From Hydrogenophilus sp. (GTDB lineage: Bacteria > Pseudomonadota > Gammaproteobacteria > Burkholderiales > Thiobacillaceae), in NCBI GenBank assembly GCA_020725265.1, contig DYFK01000001.1, forward strand, positions 166,969-230,968: a DNA stretch of 64,000 nucleotides, given 5' to 3'. Position numbers and translations under genes: made by a program. A model generated the notes under the pieces. The model saw nothing but the letters and a program-made list of their open reading frames with translations. It did not search any database and was not told the origin of the DNA. This document shows, piece by piece, positions 1 to 10,440 of the stretch. How positions within the stretch are numbered: position 1 is the stretch's first letter; every line of letters begins with the position of its first letter.

Positions 1-1286
1 GCGACGTTGATGTTGGCCATGGCGCTGGCCTCGTTGCCGTCGGCGTTGGTCACCACGAAACGCGGATCGTGCTGACCGACGAAGGCCGCCAGCGCGCCGA
101 AGGCGGTGGCCGGCACCTGCTTGTCGCCGGGCGTGAAGGTGTTGATCGGCAGCGCGGGCAGCGGCGCCGGTGCCGGCGCGCGCTCGGTGACCACGGTCCT
201 GGCGGCCGGACCGCCGCCGGCGCGCCGGAAATTCTCGCGCACCACGCGCCAGGCCTCCGGATTCAGCGCGCGCCGCTGGAGACCGTCGACGATGTGCTCG
301 GCATCCAGGGTATCGGCCGGATACAGGTTGTGCGCCTTGGCGCCCAGTTTGTGCACGCCGGCGCCCTTGAGCTGCTTGACGATCAGCACCGTGCGCCGAC
401 CGCCGAGCGCGCTCTTCGCCGCCTGATCGGCGGCCCGCAGCACGGCGGCGACGAAATCGAGCCGGCGTTCGAAGGAAAAGCGCGTGCTGTCGACGTAGGC
501 GCCGACCTGGTTCTGGTCGTCGAACTGGCGGGCATCGACCAGGAACACGCTGTCGAAGCCATGCCCCTTCCAGTAGGCGGTCATCTCATCGTTGCTCCAG
601 GTCGCGCACATGGCGTGGTGTTCCTGGCTGTAGCCGTTCCAGACCAGCACCGGCAGGTAGTTGGTCGCCGCCGGATAGGCGGTGTTGAAGTGCATCATCG
701 AATTCAGCACATAGGGTTCGCCCATGCCGCCATCACCGATGGTCACCGGGAACAGCGTGCCCGGATGCAGCAGCGCGCCGGCCATGGCGAAATGCTGGCC
801 CTGGCCGAGCGGGCCGGCCGGCGCCAGCAGACCGGGAATGGCGCCGGACAGATGGCCGAGCAGGCCGTGCCGCTCGCGGAAACGCTCACGCATGTCCTGA
901 ACCGTGCGGATGCCCATTTCCTCCAGCGAGGTATCCAGGAACATCGCCGAATAGAAGCCCGGCGCGTGATGGCCGACCTCGGTGACGATGTTGGTGTGTC
1001 CGAGCATGACCAGCGCCGCGTAGGCCTCGGCGCTGGAGGCGAAGCCACCCGGATGGCCGGAGGCCTTGGCGCCGCAGACTTGCAGGGTCAGATAACGCAA
1101 CGCATCGGCGGCCAGCAGGGTCTGGTAAGCGGCGGCGGGCGCGCGCGCGTCGGCGACCCCGGCGGCGCCCTCGACGATCGCCGGCTCGGCGGCATGCTCG
1201 GCGAATCCCGGCCAGGCCGGGCCGTAATACTGGATGCCCTCGCAAAAGGCGGGCGCGAGTTGCTCGGGTTGGGTGCTGGGGGTCAT
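1..1286 (-). CDS. Transketolase/phosphoketolase-like ThDP-dependent enzyme (3' end missing)
   Basis: The 428 codons visible here run off the left edge of the window, so this is the N-terminal part only. Reading from ATG at 1286, the protein has a transketolase-like SGHPGG motif, the segment GPLGQGQHFAMAGAL, and a ThDP-binding GDGGMGEP motif followed by LPVLVWNGY. That last segment resembles phosphoketolases (LPILHLNGY) more than classical transketolases. The family moves or cleaves two-carbon ketol units in central sugar metabolism. The gene is divergent from an IclR regulator and is probably its target. I cannot tell transketolase, phosphoketolase and a homodimeric 2-oxoacid dehydrogenase relative apart without the C-terminal half. 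Confidence 0.7.
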   Translation of the reverse strand, partial: MTPSTQPEQLAPAFCEGIQYYGPAWPGFAEHAAEPAIVEGAAGVADARAPAAAYQTLLAADALRYLTLQVCGAKASGHPGGFASSAEAYAALVMLGHTNIVTEVGHHAPGFYSAMFLDTSLEEMGIRTVQDMRERFRERHGLLGHLSGAIPGLLAPAGPLGQGQHFAMAGALLHPGTLFPVTIGDGGMGEPYVLNSMMHFNTAYPAATNYLPVLVWNGYSQEHHAMCATWSNDEMTAYWKGHGFDSVFLVDARQFDDQNQVGAYVDSTRFSFERRLDFVAAVLRAADQAAKSALGGRRTVLIVKQLKGAGVHKLGAKAHNLYPADTLDAEHIVDGLQRRALNPEAWRVVRENFRRAGGGPAARTVVTERAPAPAPLPALPINTFTPGDKQVPATAFGALAAFVGQHDPRFVVTNADGNEASAMANINV

Positions 1287-1357
1287 GGTCGGCTCCGTGG
1301 TCTGAATGGCGATGGCGATAATCTACTGAATCAGTCAACTTTTCACAATGCAGATGT

Positions 1358-1376
1358 TGTTTCATAATGTGGAACA
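1358..1376. promoter_or_regulatory. Putative IclR-type operator
   Basis: The 19-base sequence TGTTTCATAATGTGGAACA is an inverted repeat in which 7 of 9 pairs match around a central A. It lies between the divergent transketolase-like gene and the iclR-family gene and overlaps the regulator's possible start codons at 1367 and 1376. IclR proteins commonly bind such sites and repress themselves and a divergent operon. The assignment rests on position and symmetry. Confidence 0.5.
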
Positions 1377-2134
1377 TGACGGAACCCAAAACCTCCCCCA
1401 TCCAGGTCATCGACCGCATGGCCGCGCTGTTCGACGCGCTCGCCAGCGAAGGCGACGGCGCCTCCCTGAAAGTGCTGGCGGCGGAAACCGGCCTGCATCC
1501 CTCCACCGCCTTCCGCATCCTGGCCGCGCTGGCCGTGCACGATCTGATCGCGCGCGACGAGGCCGGCCACTACCGGCTCGGCCCACGCCTGCTCGGCCTG
1601 GCGGCCCGGGTGCGCGCCGGGCTGGACGTGCGCGCGCTCGCGCGTCCGGAGATGGAATGGCTGCGTGATCAGGTCGGCGAAACCGTCAACCTGACCGTGC
1701 GTCAGGGCGACGAGGTGGTGTACGTGGAACGGGTCACACCCAACCGGATGATGCGGGTCGAGCAGGTCATCGGCAGCCGCGCGCCGCTGCACGTCACCGC
1801 CGTCGGCAAGCTGATGCTGGGCGAGGCCGGCCCGGCCGAGATCGAGCAATATGCCCGACGCACCGGCCTGCCCGCCTACACCGTCAACACCCGCGCCGGC
1901 ATCGCGCCGCTGCGCGCCGACATCGAGTCCTGCCTGGCGCGCGGCTACGCGTTGGACGACGAGGAAGCGGAACTGGGTGTCGGCTGCATCGGCGCGCTGG
2001 TGCGCGACGCGACCGGCGGCGTGGTCGCCGGCCTGTCGGTGTCGGCGCCGATGGAACGGCGGCGGCTGGACTGGACGCCACTGGTGCGGGAAGCGGCGCG
2101 TCGGATTTCCGCGCGCCTGGGCCACGCCGGCTGA
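1376..2134 (+). CDS. IclR-family transcriptional regulator
   Basis: The protein is 252 residues if it starts at ATG 1376, or 255 from the in-frame ATG at 1367. I prefer 1376 because TGGA lies just upstream, whereas nothing like a ribosome binding site precedes 1367. Residues 10-75 form a winged helix-turn-helix typical of IclR (SLKVLAAETGLHPSTAFRILAAL). The remainder matches the IclR effector domain (ETVNLTVRQGDEVVYVERV, then HVTAVGKLMLG and ARGYALDDEEAELGVGCIGA). The effector is unknown. The divergent transketolase-like gene suggests a small carbon metabolite, and autoregulation is likely given the inverted repeat over the start. Confidence 0.9.
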   Translation: MTEPKTSPIQVIDRMAALFDALASEGDGASLKVLAAETGLHPSTAFRILAALAVHDLIARDEAGHYRLGPRLLGLAARVRAGLDVRALARPEMEWLRDQVGETVNLTVRQGDEVVYVERVTPNRMMRVEQVIGSRAPLHVTAVGKLMLGEAGPAEIEQYARRTGLPAYTVNTRAGIAPLRADIESCLARGYALDDEEAELGVGCIGALVRDATGGVVAGLSVSAPMERRRLDWTPLVREAARRISARLGHAG

Positions 2135-2191
2135 CAAGGCCATCGGCTCCCCTACAATCCGGACACCCCGTCATCACCGGAGCCTGTCGCC

Positions 2192-2320
2192 ATGGGACTG
2201 CCACCGGAAAAAGCAGTCATGTCCGCCGAGGAATTCCTGGCCTGGGAAAACTCCCAGCCGGACAAGCACGAATTCGTCGCCGGCGTTACCTTGCTTGGTG
2301 ACATCGCCGGCTTCGATTAG
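2192..2320 (+). pseudogene. Truncated Uma2-family (DUF820) gene
   Basis: A 42-codon frame encodes MGLPPEKAVMSAEEFLAWEN and continues to KHEFVAG, which is the standard beginning of Uma2 proteins. It then loses similarity (VTLLGDIAGFD) and stops. Intact family members, such as the one at 8620-9207, are near 190 residues and carry a PD-(D/E)XK-type nuclease fold, so everything needed for that fold is absent. A TACAAT box near 2151 may be a leftover promoter. I read this as the 5' stump of a deleted gene. Confidence 0.65.
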
Positions 2321-2812
2321 AAAGATCTGAGGACGATTGGCAAGTCAACGCCTCCTTCTTGCCGACCTGAGAGAATGTATTAATGGGGACGCACCACGGT
2401 TGAATAGACCAGATATTCAGTCACCCAGCATGATGAACCGGCGCGGTTCAGTCCGTAGTGTTGCTTTCCAGGTCGGAGAAATTGCTGATCTTTACCGCAC
2501 CGTCAGGAAAGCACGCGACCACCTCCAGTTGGCCGCCCATGGCTTCGATGTGGCTACGCAGCGTGGAGAGGTACGGGAGGGTTTCACGTTGGCCATGTCG
2601 GGATCAGAGCGGCGGCAATGGCTAACCTGAAGCCTCACAAGCGGTGTAGGTCGAACGTCCGCACCTGACCCACCCCTGATCGCCCTTACCTGGAGCAGGT
2701 GTCGGCCGGTTACCGGCCGACCCGCCCTCCAGGGTTTACGCTCCCAAGACACCTTTTGACGTAGAAGAGCGGGCAGTACCCGCTATTCAGGCCCGCGAAC
2801 CGGCACCCACCT
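2321..2812. other. Gene-poor region with decayed sequence
   Basis: No intact gene is supported here. The stretch contains the antitoxin remnant listed separately (2448-2603). It also holds TAATGGGGACGCACCACGGT at 2381-2400, which resembles short repeats often found near Y1-transposase/REP elements, and a 21-base inverted repeat at 2701-2721 (GTCGGCCGGT, T, ACCGGCCGAC). The end of glgP follows at 2813. The region looks like a deletion or mobile-element scar between iclR and glgP. Confidence 0.5.
2448..2603 (-). pseudogene. 3' fragment of an XRE/HigA-type antitoxin gene
   Basis: On the minus strand the open stretch ends at a stop at 2448-2450. It encodes TLPYLSTLRSHIEAMGG, then QLEVVACFPDGAVKISNF and SDLESNTTD. 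This is the characteristic C-terminal end of XRE-family antitoxins and regulators (helix with HIEAMGGELE, then a short strand FPDGAVxIxNF). A stop codon just upstream (2604-2606) and the lack of a helix-turn-helix show that the 5' part is gone. No toxin partner is recognisable beside it. Confidence 0.6.
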
Positions 2813-5341
<2,529 letters not shown>

Positions 5342-5516
5342 GAGCGGGCCATCTGTTTTTTTTCGGATACACAAGGATAGTCGGCGCGGGCCGGGATTCA
5401 AACCCTACCGGGAATCCGGGCATACCCCTCACCCCGAATGGTTCTAAACTCGCCACCGCCGACCCGCCGCGCGCGATGCCGGCACGCTTTCGCAACCCTT
5501 CCTGGACGGGATCGAC

Positions 5517-6704
5517 ATGGAACTCAAACGCATCGTGCTGGGCGTCACCGGCGGTGTCGCCGCCTACAAGGCGGCCGAACTGGCGCGCCTGATGGTCAAG
5601 ACGGGCATGGACGTACAGGTGGTGATGACCGAGGCGGCGCGTCATTTCGTCGGCGCCGCCACCTTCCAGGCGATCACCGGCCACCCGGTGTTCGGCGACC
5701 TCTGGGATGACCGCGTCGACAACGGCATGGCGCACATCGACCTGGGCCGGGGCGCCGACGTCATCCTGGTGGCGCCCGCCTCCGCCGACTTCCTGGCCAA
5801 GCTGGCGCAGGGCTCGGCCTCCGACCTGCTGTCCACGCTCTGCCTGGCGCGCAACTGCCCGCTGGTGGTGGCGCCGGCCATGAACCGGCAGATGTGGGAA
5901 GCCGCCGCCACCCGGCGCAACGTCGACCTGTTGCGCGCCGACGGCGTCACCCTGATCGGCCCGGACAGCGGTGAGCAAGCCTGCGGCGAAACCGGTTTCG
6001 GCCGCATGGCCGAGCCCGGCGAGCTGCTGGAGGCCCTGGAGGCGCGCTTCCAGCCCAAGCGCCTGGCCGGACTCAGGGTGCTGATCACCGCCGGCCCGAC
6101 CTTCGAGGCAATCGACGCGGTGCGCGGCATCACCAACCTCAGCTCCGGCAAGATGGGCTACGCGGTCGCCCGCGCCGCGCTGGAGGCCGGCGCCGAGGTG
6201 GCGCTGATCTCCGGCCCGACCTGCCAGACGCCGCCTCCCGTCGCGCGCCTGACCCGGGTGACCAGCGCGCAGCAGATGCTGGAAGCGGTGGAAGCGGCCA
6301 TCGACGAAACCGACATCTTCATCAGCGTCGCCGCCGTCGCCGACTACTACGTGCTCAATCCGAGCGAGGGCAAGATCAAGAAGGACGCCCACATCCTGAC
6401 CCTGGAACTGGCGCCCAATCCGGACATCCTGGCCAACGTCGGCAGCCGCGCCAGCCCGCCGTTCTGCGTCGGTTTCGCCGCCGAGAGCGAGAACATCGAG
6501 GAGTACGCGGAACTCAAGCGCCGGCGCAAGCATCTGCCCCTGATCGTCGCCAACGACGTGCGCGAAGCGGTGGGCGCCGACGAAATCCAGCTCATCCTGC
6601 TCGACGAAGCCGGCCGCCAGGTGTTGGAAAAGGCCGACAAACGCACCCAGGCGCGCCGGCTGATCGGCCATATCGCGCTGCTTTACAACACCCGCCATCC
6701 GTAA
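5517..6704 (+). CDS. coaBC: Bifunctional phosphopantothenoylcysteine decarboxylase/synthetase
   Basis: The enzyme carries out two consecutive steps of coenzyme A synthesis: cysteine is added to 4'-phosphopantothenate (CoaB) and the product is decarboxylated (CoaC). Residues 1-190 are the flavin-binding CoaC half (GVTGGVAAYKAAELARLM, then PAMNRQMW and CGETGFGRMAEP). Residues 190-395 are the CTP-dependent CoaB half (GPTFEAIDAVRGITNLSSGK and a VAAVADYY block). The 395-residue length is normal. dut begins 21 bases downstream on the same strand, an order conserved in many proteobacteria, so the two are probably cotranscribed. Confidence 0.97.
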   Translation: MELKRIVLGVTGGVAAYKAAELARLMVKTGMDVQVVMTEAARHFVGAATFQAITGHPVFGDLWDDRVDNGMAHIDLGRGADVILVAPASADFLAKLAQGSASDLLSTLCLARNCPLVVAPAMNRQMWEAAATRRNVDLLRADGVTLIGPDSGEQACGETGFGRMAEPGELLEALEARFQPKRLAGLRVLITAGPTFEAIDAVRGITNLSSGKMGYAVARAALEAGAEVALISGPTCQTPPPVARLTRVTSAQQMLEAVEAAIDETDIFISVAAVADYYVLNPSEGKIKKDAHILTLELAPNPDILANVGSRASPPFCVGFAAESENIEEYAELKRRRKHLPLIVANDVREAVGADEIQLILLDEAGRQVLEKADKRTQARRLIGHIALLYNTRHP

Positions 6705-6725
6705 CCTGGAACCCTGGAAATTCCC

Positions 6726-7172
6726 ATGCACATCGACATCAAGATCCTCGACGAGCGCATCCGCCCGCTGCTGCCGGCCTACGCCACGCCCGGGAGCGCC
6801 GGCCTCGACCTGCGCGCTTGCCTGGAGGCCGCGCTCACCCTGGCGCCCGGCGAAACCCGGCTGATTCCGACCGGCCTCGCCATCCACCTGGCCGATCCCG
6901 GCTATGCCGCCATGATCCTGCCGCGCTCCGGGCTGGGCCACAAACACGGCATCGTGCTCGGCAACCTGGTCGGCCTGATCGATTCCGACTATCAGGGCCA
7001 GCTCATGGTCTCGCTGTGGAACCGGGCGGACACGCCGTTCGTCATCGAACCGATGGAACGCATCGCCCAGATGGTCATCGTGCCGGTGGTGCAGGCCCGC
7101 TTCAACGTCGTCGACGATTTCGCCACCAGCCAGCGCGGCGACGGCGGTTTCGGCAGCACCGGCAAGGGCTGA
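6726..7172 (+). CDS. dut: Deoxyuridine 5'-triphosphate nucleotidohydrolase
   Basis: dUTPase hydrolyses dUTP to dUMP and pyrophosphate, keeping uracil out of DNA and supplying the dTMP pathway. At 148 residues it is a standard trimeric form. The five motifs appear in order: [20 protein letters not shown], a GLIDSDYQG block with the catalytic aspartate, ERIAQMVI, and the C-terminal [12 protein letters not shown] that closes over the nucleotide. It follows coaBC closely and is followed 25 bases later by the aspartic protease gene, suggesting a three-gene unit. Confidence 0.97.
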   Translation: MHIDIKILDERIRPLLPAYATPGSAGLDLRACLEAALTLAPGETRLIPTGLAIHLADPGYAAMILPRSGLGHKHGIVLGNLVGLIDSDYQGQLMVSLWNRADTPFVIEPMERIAQMVIVPVVQARFNVVDDFATSQRGDGGFGSTGKG

Positions 7173-7197
7173 CCGGCCGGAAGCCGACGGAGTCGCC

Positions 7198-7683
7198 GTG
7201 CGTCGTCAGGGACTGGTCATGATGGTGCTGGCCTGGCTGGCCATCGGCGGCCTGATCTTCTGGTTCATGGACGGCCAGCTCCGGCCCAACGCCCACCTTT
7301 CGGAATTCGCCGAGGACAGCCGCGCCGAAGTCGTGTTGCGGCGCGACCGAAGCGGCCACTACCGCGCCCCCGGCCAGATCAACGGCCACCCGGTCACCTT
7401 CCTGGTCGACACCGGCGCCACCCAGGTCGCCATCCCCCAGCGTCTGGCCGAACGCATCGGCCTGCACCCCGGCCGCGCCTTCCGCGCGCAGACCGCCAAC
7501 GGCGTGGTCACCGTCTGGTCGACCCGACTCGACAGCGTCAGCCTGGGCGGCCTCACCGCCCGCGACGTCTCCGGCGGCATCCTGCCGGATATGGACGGCG
7601 ACGGTGTCCTGCTCGGCATGAGCTACCTGTCCCGTTTCGACGTCACCATCCGCGATGGCGAGATGGTGCTGCGCGCGCGCTAG
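7198..7683 (+). CDS. Membrane-anchored retropepsin-like aspartic protease (TIGR02281 type)
   Basis: The 161-residue protein begins at GTG 7198, preceded by GGAG. Residues 8-25 form one hydrophobic anchor (MMVLAWLAIGGLIFWFM), so the rest should be periplasmic. The catalytic motif is plain: FLVDTGATQVAIP, the DTGA of the clan AA retropepsin-like fold, followed by NGVVTVW and a GMSYLSRFDV block. Proteins of this kind are widespread in Proteobacteria, act as dimers because each supplies one aspartate, and have no firmly established substrate. It probably shares the coaBC-dut transcript. Confidence 0.85.
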   Translation: MRRQGLVMMVLAWLAIGGLIFWFMDGQLRPNAHLSEFAEDSRAEVVLRRDRSGHYRAPGQINGHPVTFLVDTGATQVAIPQRLAERIGLHPGRAFRAQTANGVVTVWSTRLDSVSLGGLTARDVSGGILPDMDGDGVLLGMSYLSRFDVTIRDGEMVLRAR

Positions 7684-7818
7684 CGCGGGAAAGGGAAAGG
7701 GAAAGCGTCCGGACATCATCGGGCCGGAGCAACCGCGACGATGAATGTCCATCAGGAGCCAGCCACATTCCTCCTTACCGCCCCCGCGCTCCATCACCCG
7801 TTTCTTGCCGCGCGCGAC

Positions 7819-7843
7819 AGCTGGTCAGATAATCTGACCAGCT
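7819..7843. promoter_or_regulatory. Perfect palindromic operator of the Phd/VapC-like pair
   Basis: Two 12-base arms (AGCTGGTCAGAT and its exact complement ATCTGACCAGCT) flank one central A. The site ends 18 bases before the antitoxin start codon. Phd/YefM antitoxins, alone or with their toxin, bind palindromes in this position and repress their own promoter. A perfect match over 24 paired bases is very unlikely by chance. Confidence 0.8.
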
Positions 7844-7861
7844 TGTTACCAGGATCATCCC

Positions 7862-8125
7862 ATGCACACCCCGTACTGGCACTTGCAGGATGCCAAGGCC
7901 CGGTTCAGCCAGGTCGTCGAGGCCGCCTTGCAAGGCGAGCCGCAACATGTGACCCGCCGCGGCAAGGAAGCGGTCGTGGTGTTGTCCGAGGCCGCCTACC
8001 GCGCCTTGCGTGAGCGCGCATGCGCCAGTGCGCCAAGCCTCGTCACTTATCTGATGGCGGCGCCCAGGCAGGACGAGCCGGCGCAACAGCCCGCCGGGCC
8101 AACCCTGCGCGAAATCGAGTTCTGA
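7862..8125 (+). CDS. Phd/YefM-family antitoxin
   Basis: This 87-residue protein has the Phd/YefM DNA-binding fold at the N terminus (HLQDAKARFSQVVEAALQGE, then HVTRRGKEAVVVLSEAAYRAL). A flexible C-terminal tail (residues 60-87) is the usual toxin-binding segment. It should neutralise the PIN-domain product of the next gene and repress the pair by binding the palindrome just upstream. The stop codon overlaps the toxin start by one base (TGATG), so translation is coupled. Confidence 0.92.
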   Translation: MHTPYWHLQDAKARFSQVVEAALQGEPQHVTRRGKEAVVVLSEAAYRALRERACASAPSLVTYLMAAPRQDEPAQQPAGPTLREIEF

Positions 8126-8535
8126 TGTTCCTTCTCGACACCGTCATCGTGTCCGAGCTACGCAAACACACGCCGAATGCCGGCGTGGCGGGTTGGGCCT
8201 TGGCGCAGCCGGATGCTTCCCTGTTCCTGAGCGTGGTGACCTTGGGTGAAATCGAACGCGGCATCGAAAAGCAACGTCGCGACGACACGGCATTCGCCAA
8301 CGCTCTGGAAATCTGGCTTGAAGGGTTGGCGCGCGCGTATGCCGACAGGATTCTTCCCATCACCCCGGCCATCGCCCGTCGCTGGGGCCGTTTGTCGGCG
8401 CGCATCGGGCACGATGGCGCGGACGTGCTGATCGCCGCGACCGCCCAGGTGCATGGATTGAGCGTGGTGACCCGGAACATCGGCCATTTTCAACCCACCG
8501 GCGTCCGAGTGGTGAACCCCTTCTCAACGGCGTGA
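8125..8535 (+). CDS. PIN-domain toxin, VapC/FitB type
   Basis: The 136-residue protein is a PIN-fold ribonuclease expected to cut RNA, in known cases often tRNA, when released from its antitoxin. Visible acidic residues are D5 (FLLDTVIVSEL), E42 (LGEIERGIEKQ) and D100 with D97 (GHDGADVLIAATA). The usual end motif TRN-x-x-D-F reads TRNIGHF, so the fourth acidic position is histidine. That variation occurs in some FitB-like toxins but may lower metal binding. It is translationally coupled to the Phd-type antitoxin. Confidence 0.9.
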   Translation: MFLLDTVIVSELRKHTPNAGVAGWALAQPDASLFLSVVTLGEIERGIEKQRRDDTAFANALEIWLEGLARAYADRILPITPAIARRWGRLSARIGHDGADVLIAATAQVHGLSVVTRNIGHFQPTGVRVVNPFSTA

Positions 8536-8619
8536 ACTTCCGCAAGCGGCGATCACGCGCGCTGAATCCGCCTCGACACGCCTCCTCTATACTTATCCGA
8601 TCCACCAAGGGAGCGATCC

Positions 8620-9207
8620 ATGGGCGCGCCTCAACAAACAGCCACCTTCGACCTAGACGACTACATGCTCTGGGAAGCCGAACAGAACGAACGTCACGAA
8701 TACCTGAATGGCGAAGTGTTCGCCATGACCGGCGCGCGTGACGCCCACAACACCATCGCGCTCAACACGGCGAGCCTGTTGCGCTCGGCGCTGCGCGGTG
8801 GCCCCTGCCGCGCCTACATCGCCGACATGAAACTGCGCGTGGAGAGCGCCGACGCGGTGTTCTACCCCGACGTCATGGTCACCTGCGACCCGCGCGACCG
8901 CGGCCCCGAGGCCGATCTCGCCAAGCGCCACCCGACCCTGCTGGTGGAAGTGTTGTCCGAATCCACCGCCGCTTACGACCGCGGCCTCAAGTTCGAGCGC
9001 TACCGCCTCATCGAAACCCTGCGCGAAGTCCTGCTCATCGAACAGGATCGCCGGCACATCGACCTGTTCCGGCGCGAAGATGAAAGCCGCTGGGTGCTCG
9101 AATCACACGGTCCCGAAGGCAGCTTCGAACTCGTCAGCCTGGGCGTCACGCTGACGCTGGACGACCTATACGCCGACGTCGAAATGCTCGACCGCGGCGC
9201 GAGGTAA
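8620..9207 (+). CDS. Uma2-family putative endonuclease (DUF820)
   Basis: The protein is 195 residues, full length for Uma2. It opens with YMLWEAEQNERHEYLNGEVF and carries the PD-(D/E)XK-like core: FYPDVMVTC, then PTLLVEVLSESTAAYDRG and K at the RGLKFERYR segment. Family members are predicted nucleases, abundant in cyanobacteria and some proteobacteria, with no established role. A TATACT box 30 bases upstream may be its promoter. Its neighbours are two toxin-antitoxin pairs, and a truncated relative sits at 2192-2320, so the family has been mobile here. Confidence 0.85.
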   Translation: MGAPQQTATFDLDDYMLWEAEQNERHEYLNGEVFAMTGARDAHNTIALNTASLLRSALRGGPCRAYIADMKLRVESADAVFYPDVMVTCDPRDRGPEADLAKRHPTLLVEVLSESTAAYDRGLKFERYRLIETLREVLLIEQDRRHIDLFRREDESRWVLESHGPEGSFELVSLGVTLTLDDLYADVEMLDRGAR

Positions 9208-9285
9208 CCCATTCCCGGCCCGGAACACCCGTCCCCTAATCGGCCCGTGGACTCGACCCGTGGACAACCGTCGCGGCGTCGACGA

Positions 9286-9636
9286 CTACGCCAGCATCCG
9301 CATCAGCACACCGTGCCAGTGCGCGGTGTCGATCTCACCCAGCTTAGTGGTAAGCCGGGCCTTGTCCACGCAACGAATCTGGTCAAGCAGGATGCGCGCT
9401 GACTTACCGGCGAATTCCAGCTCCGGGCGACAGCCAAGCGGCTGCCCCTTGCTGGTGATGGGCGCGACGATCACGCGTGGCAACACGGCGTTCATGTCAT
9501 CGGGCGATATCACCAGCGCCGGGCGGGTTTTCTTGATTTCCGTGCCAACGGTCGGGTCGAGGTTCACCCAATACACTTCACCACGGCGGACCACACGTGG
9601 CTTCGCCACCCCCTCCTCCACCTTCACCACTCCCAT
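9286..9636 (-). CDS. mazF: MazF/PemK-family toxin
   Basis: This 116-residue protein matches MazF/PemK mRNA interferases, which cut mRNA at short sequence motifs. The N-terminal strand block VRRGEVYWVNLDPTVGTEIK and the KTRPALVIS motif carry the family's conserved arginine and glycine positions. The APITSK segment supplies the conserved Thr/Ser. The start at 9636 lies inside the end of the antitoxin gene (13-base overlap), the normal arrangement for a coupled pair. Cleavage specificity cannot be read from the sequence. Confidence 0.93.
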   Translation of the reverse strand: MGVVKVEEGVAKPRVVRRGEVYWVNLDPTVGTEIKKTRPALVISPDDMNAVLPRVIVAPITSKGQPLGCRPELEFAGKSARILLDQIRCVDKARLTTKLGEIDTAHWHGVLMRMLA

Positions 9637-9860
9637 TCCCCACTGTCGGCGGCGGGCGGCAACTCACGCCAGGCATCATCGTCCAGCTCGGCCCGGTATC
9701 CGTCGAACCAGCCTTCGCGCGTGGAACTGGCCGGTTCGATGACAATGCGCCCGTTTTCCAATCGCAGCTCGATTTCATTGGAAATACCGCACTCGGCCAA
9801 CAACGTGGCGGGAATCAATACCCCACGGGAATTACCAATCTTGCGCAAAGTCGTGAACAT
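9624..9860 (-). CDS. mazE: AbrB/MazE-family antitoxin
   Basis: The 78-residue antitoxin starts at ATG 9860 behind a GGGTGG sequence. The N terminus is a swapped-hairpin AbrB/MazE DNA-binding domain (TTLRKIGNSRGVLIPATLLA), and the acidic tail (AELDDDAWRELPP, then SGEWEW) is the expected toxin-wrapping part. It should block the adjacent MazF and repress their shared promoter. A longer in-frame start exists at 9938 but adds residues without family support. Confidence 0.9.
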   Translation of the reverse strand: MFTTLRKIGNSRGVLIPATLLAECGISNEIELRLENGRIVIEPASSTREGWFDGYRAELDDDAWRELPPAADSGEWEW

Positions 9861-9994
9861 GACCACCCCCCATGTGATAACAAAGTTATTACACCCCAGA
9901 CAACAGGGCAACGCAAGGGTGCCACGCGGCTGTCGCATGAGCCCAAGCTAGCGCTGGCCGACAGCATCATTCCTCCAGGCGCGCGCCAGCCCGT

Positions 9995-10381
9995 TCAGCA
10001 CTGCTCCCACGGCAAACCGTCGAAACGCCAGCCGTTCATGGTTGATCGGCGGTGCGTCTCATCCAGTTCGCCCTCGAAACCGTAGAGCACGTTGTAAACG
10101 TCGGAAAAACCGTTGCGCTCCAGGAACTCGCCCGCCTCGCGGGAACGGTTGCCGGACCGGCAGATCAGCACCACCGGCCGATGATGCGACGCCGCCATGC
10201 GGACCTGGCCGAGGAAATGCGGATTCAGATCCCAATTGATGCCCTCGTACCAGGGCACCAGGATCGCGCCGACCGGATGGCCGACGAACAGGAATTCAAA
10301 CTCCGAACGGCAATCGATGAACACCGCGTCCGGGTGGGCTTGCAGGAATTCGTGGGTTTCCTTCGGGGTCAGGTGCTGCAT
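9995..10381 (-). CDS. Rhodanese-like single-domain protein
   Basis: The 128-residue protein is one rhodanese domain. The active-site loop is VLICRSGNRSREA with cysteine 74, a six-residue loop consistent with sulfur transfer rather than phosphatase activity. The family moves sulfane sulfur in the cytoplasm. No signal peptide is visible. It lies 59 bases downstream of the WecA-like gene on the same strand and may be read through from the glycan operon, but its function need not be linked to glycans. Confidence 0.9.
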   Translation of the reverse strand: MQHLTPKETHEFLQAHPDAVFIDCRSEFEFLFVGHPVGAILVPWYEGINWDLNPHFLGQVRMAASHHRPVVLICRSGNRSREAGEFLERNGFSDVYNVLYGFEGELDETHRRSTMNGWRFDGLPWEQC

Positions 10382-10440
10382 GGCGGTCTCCTTGGACGCG
10401 GGAGCCGCAAGCGTAACGCAGACCGGTCGCGCCGGCGCGA

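Noticed and set aside
2337-2630. 97-codon plus-strand frame
   Set aside because: It runs antisense to the XRE antitoxin remnant, has no ribosome site and shows no family features.
2701-2721. 21-base inverted repeat as an attachment site or operator
   Set aside because: It is symmetrical, but no gene, integrase or second copy supports a function. It was noted only within the decayed region.
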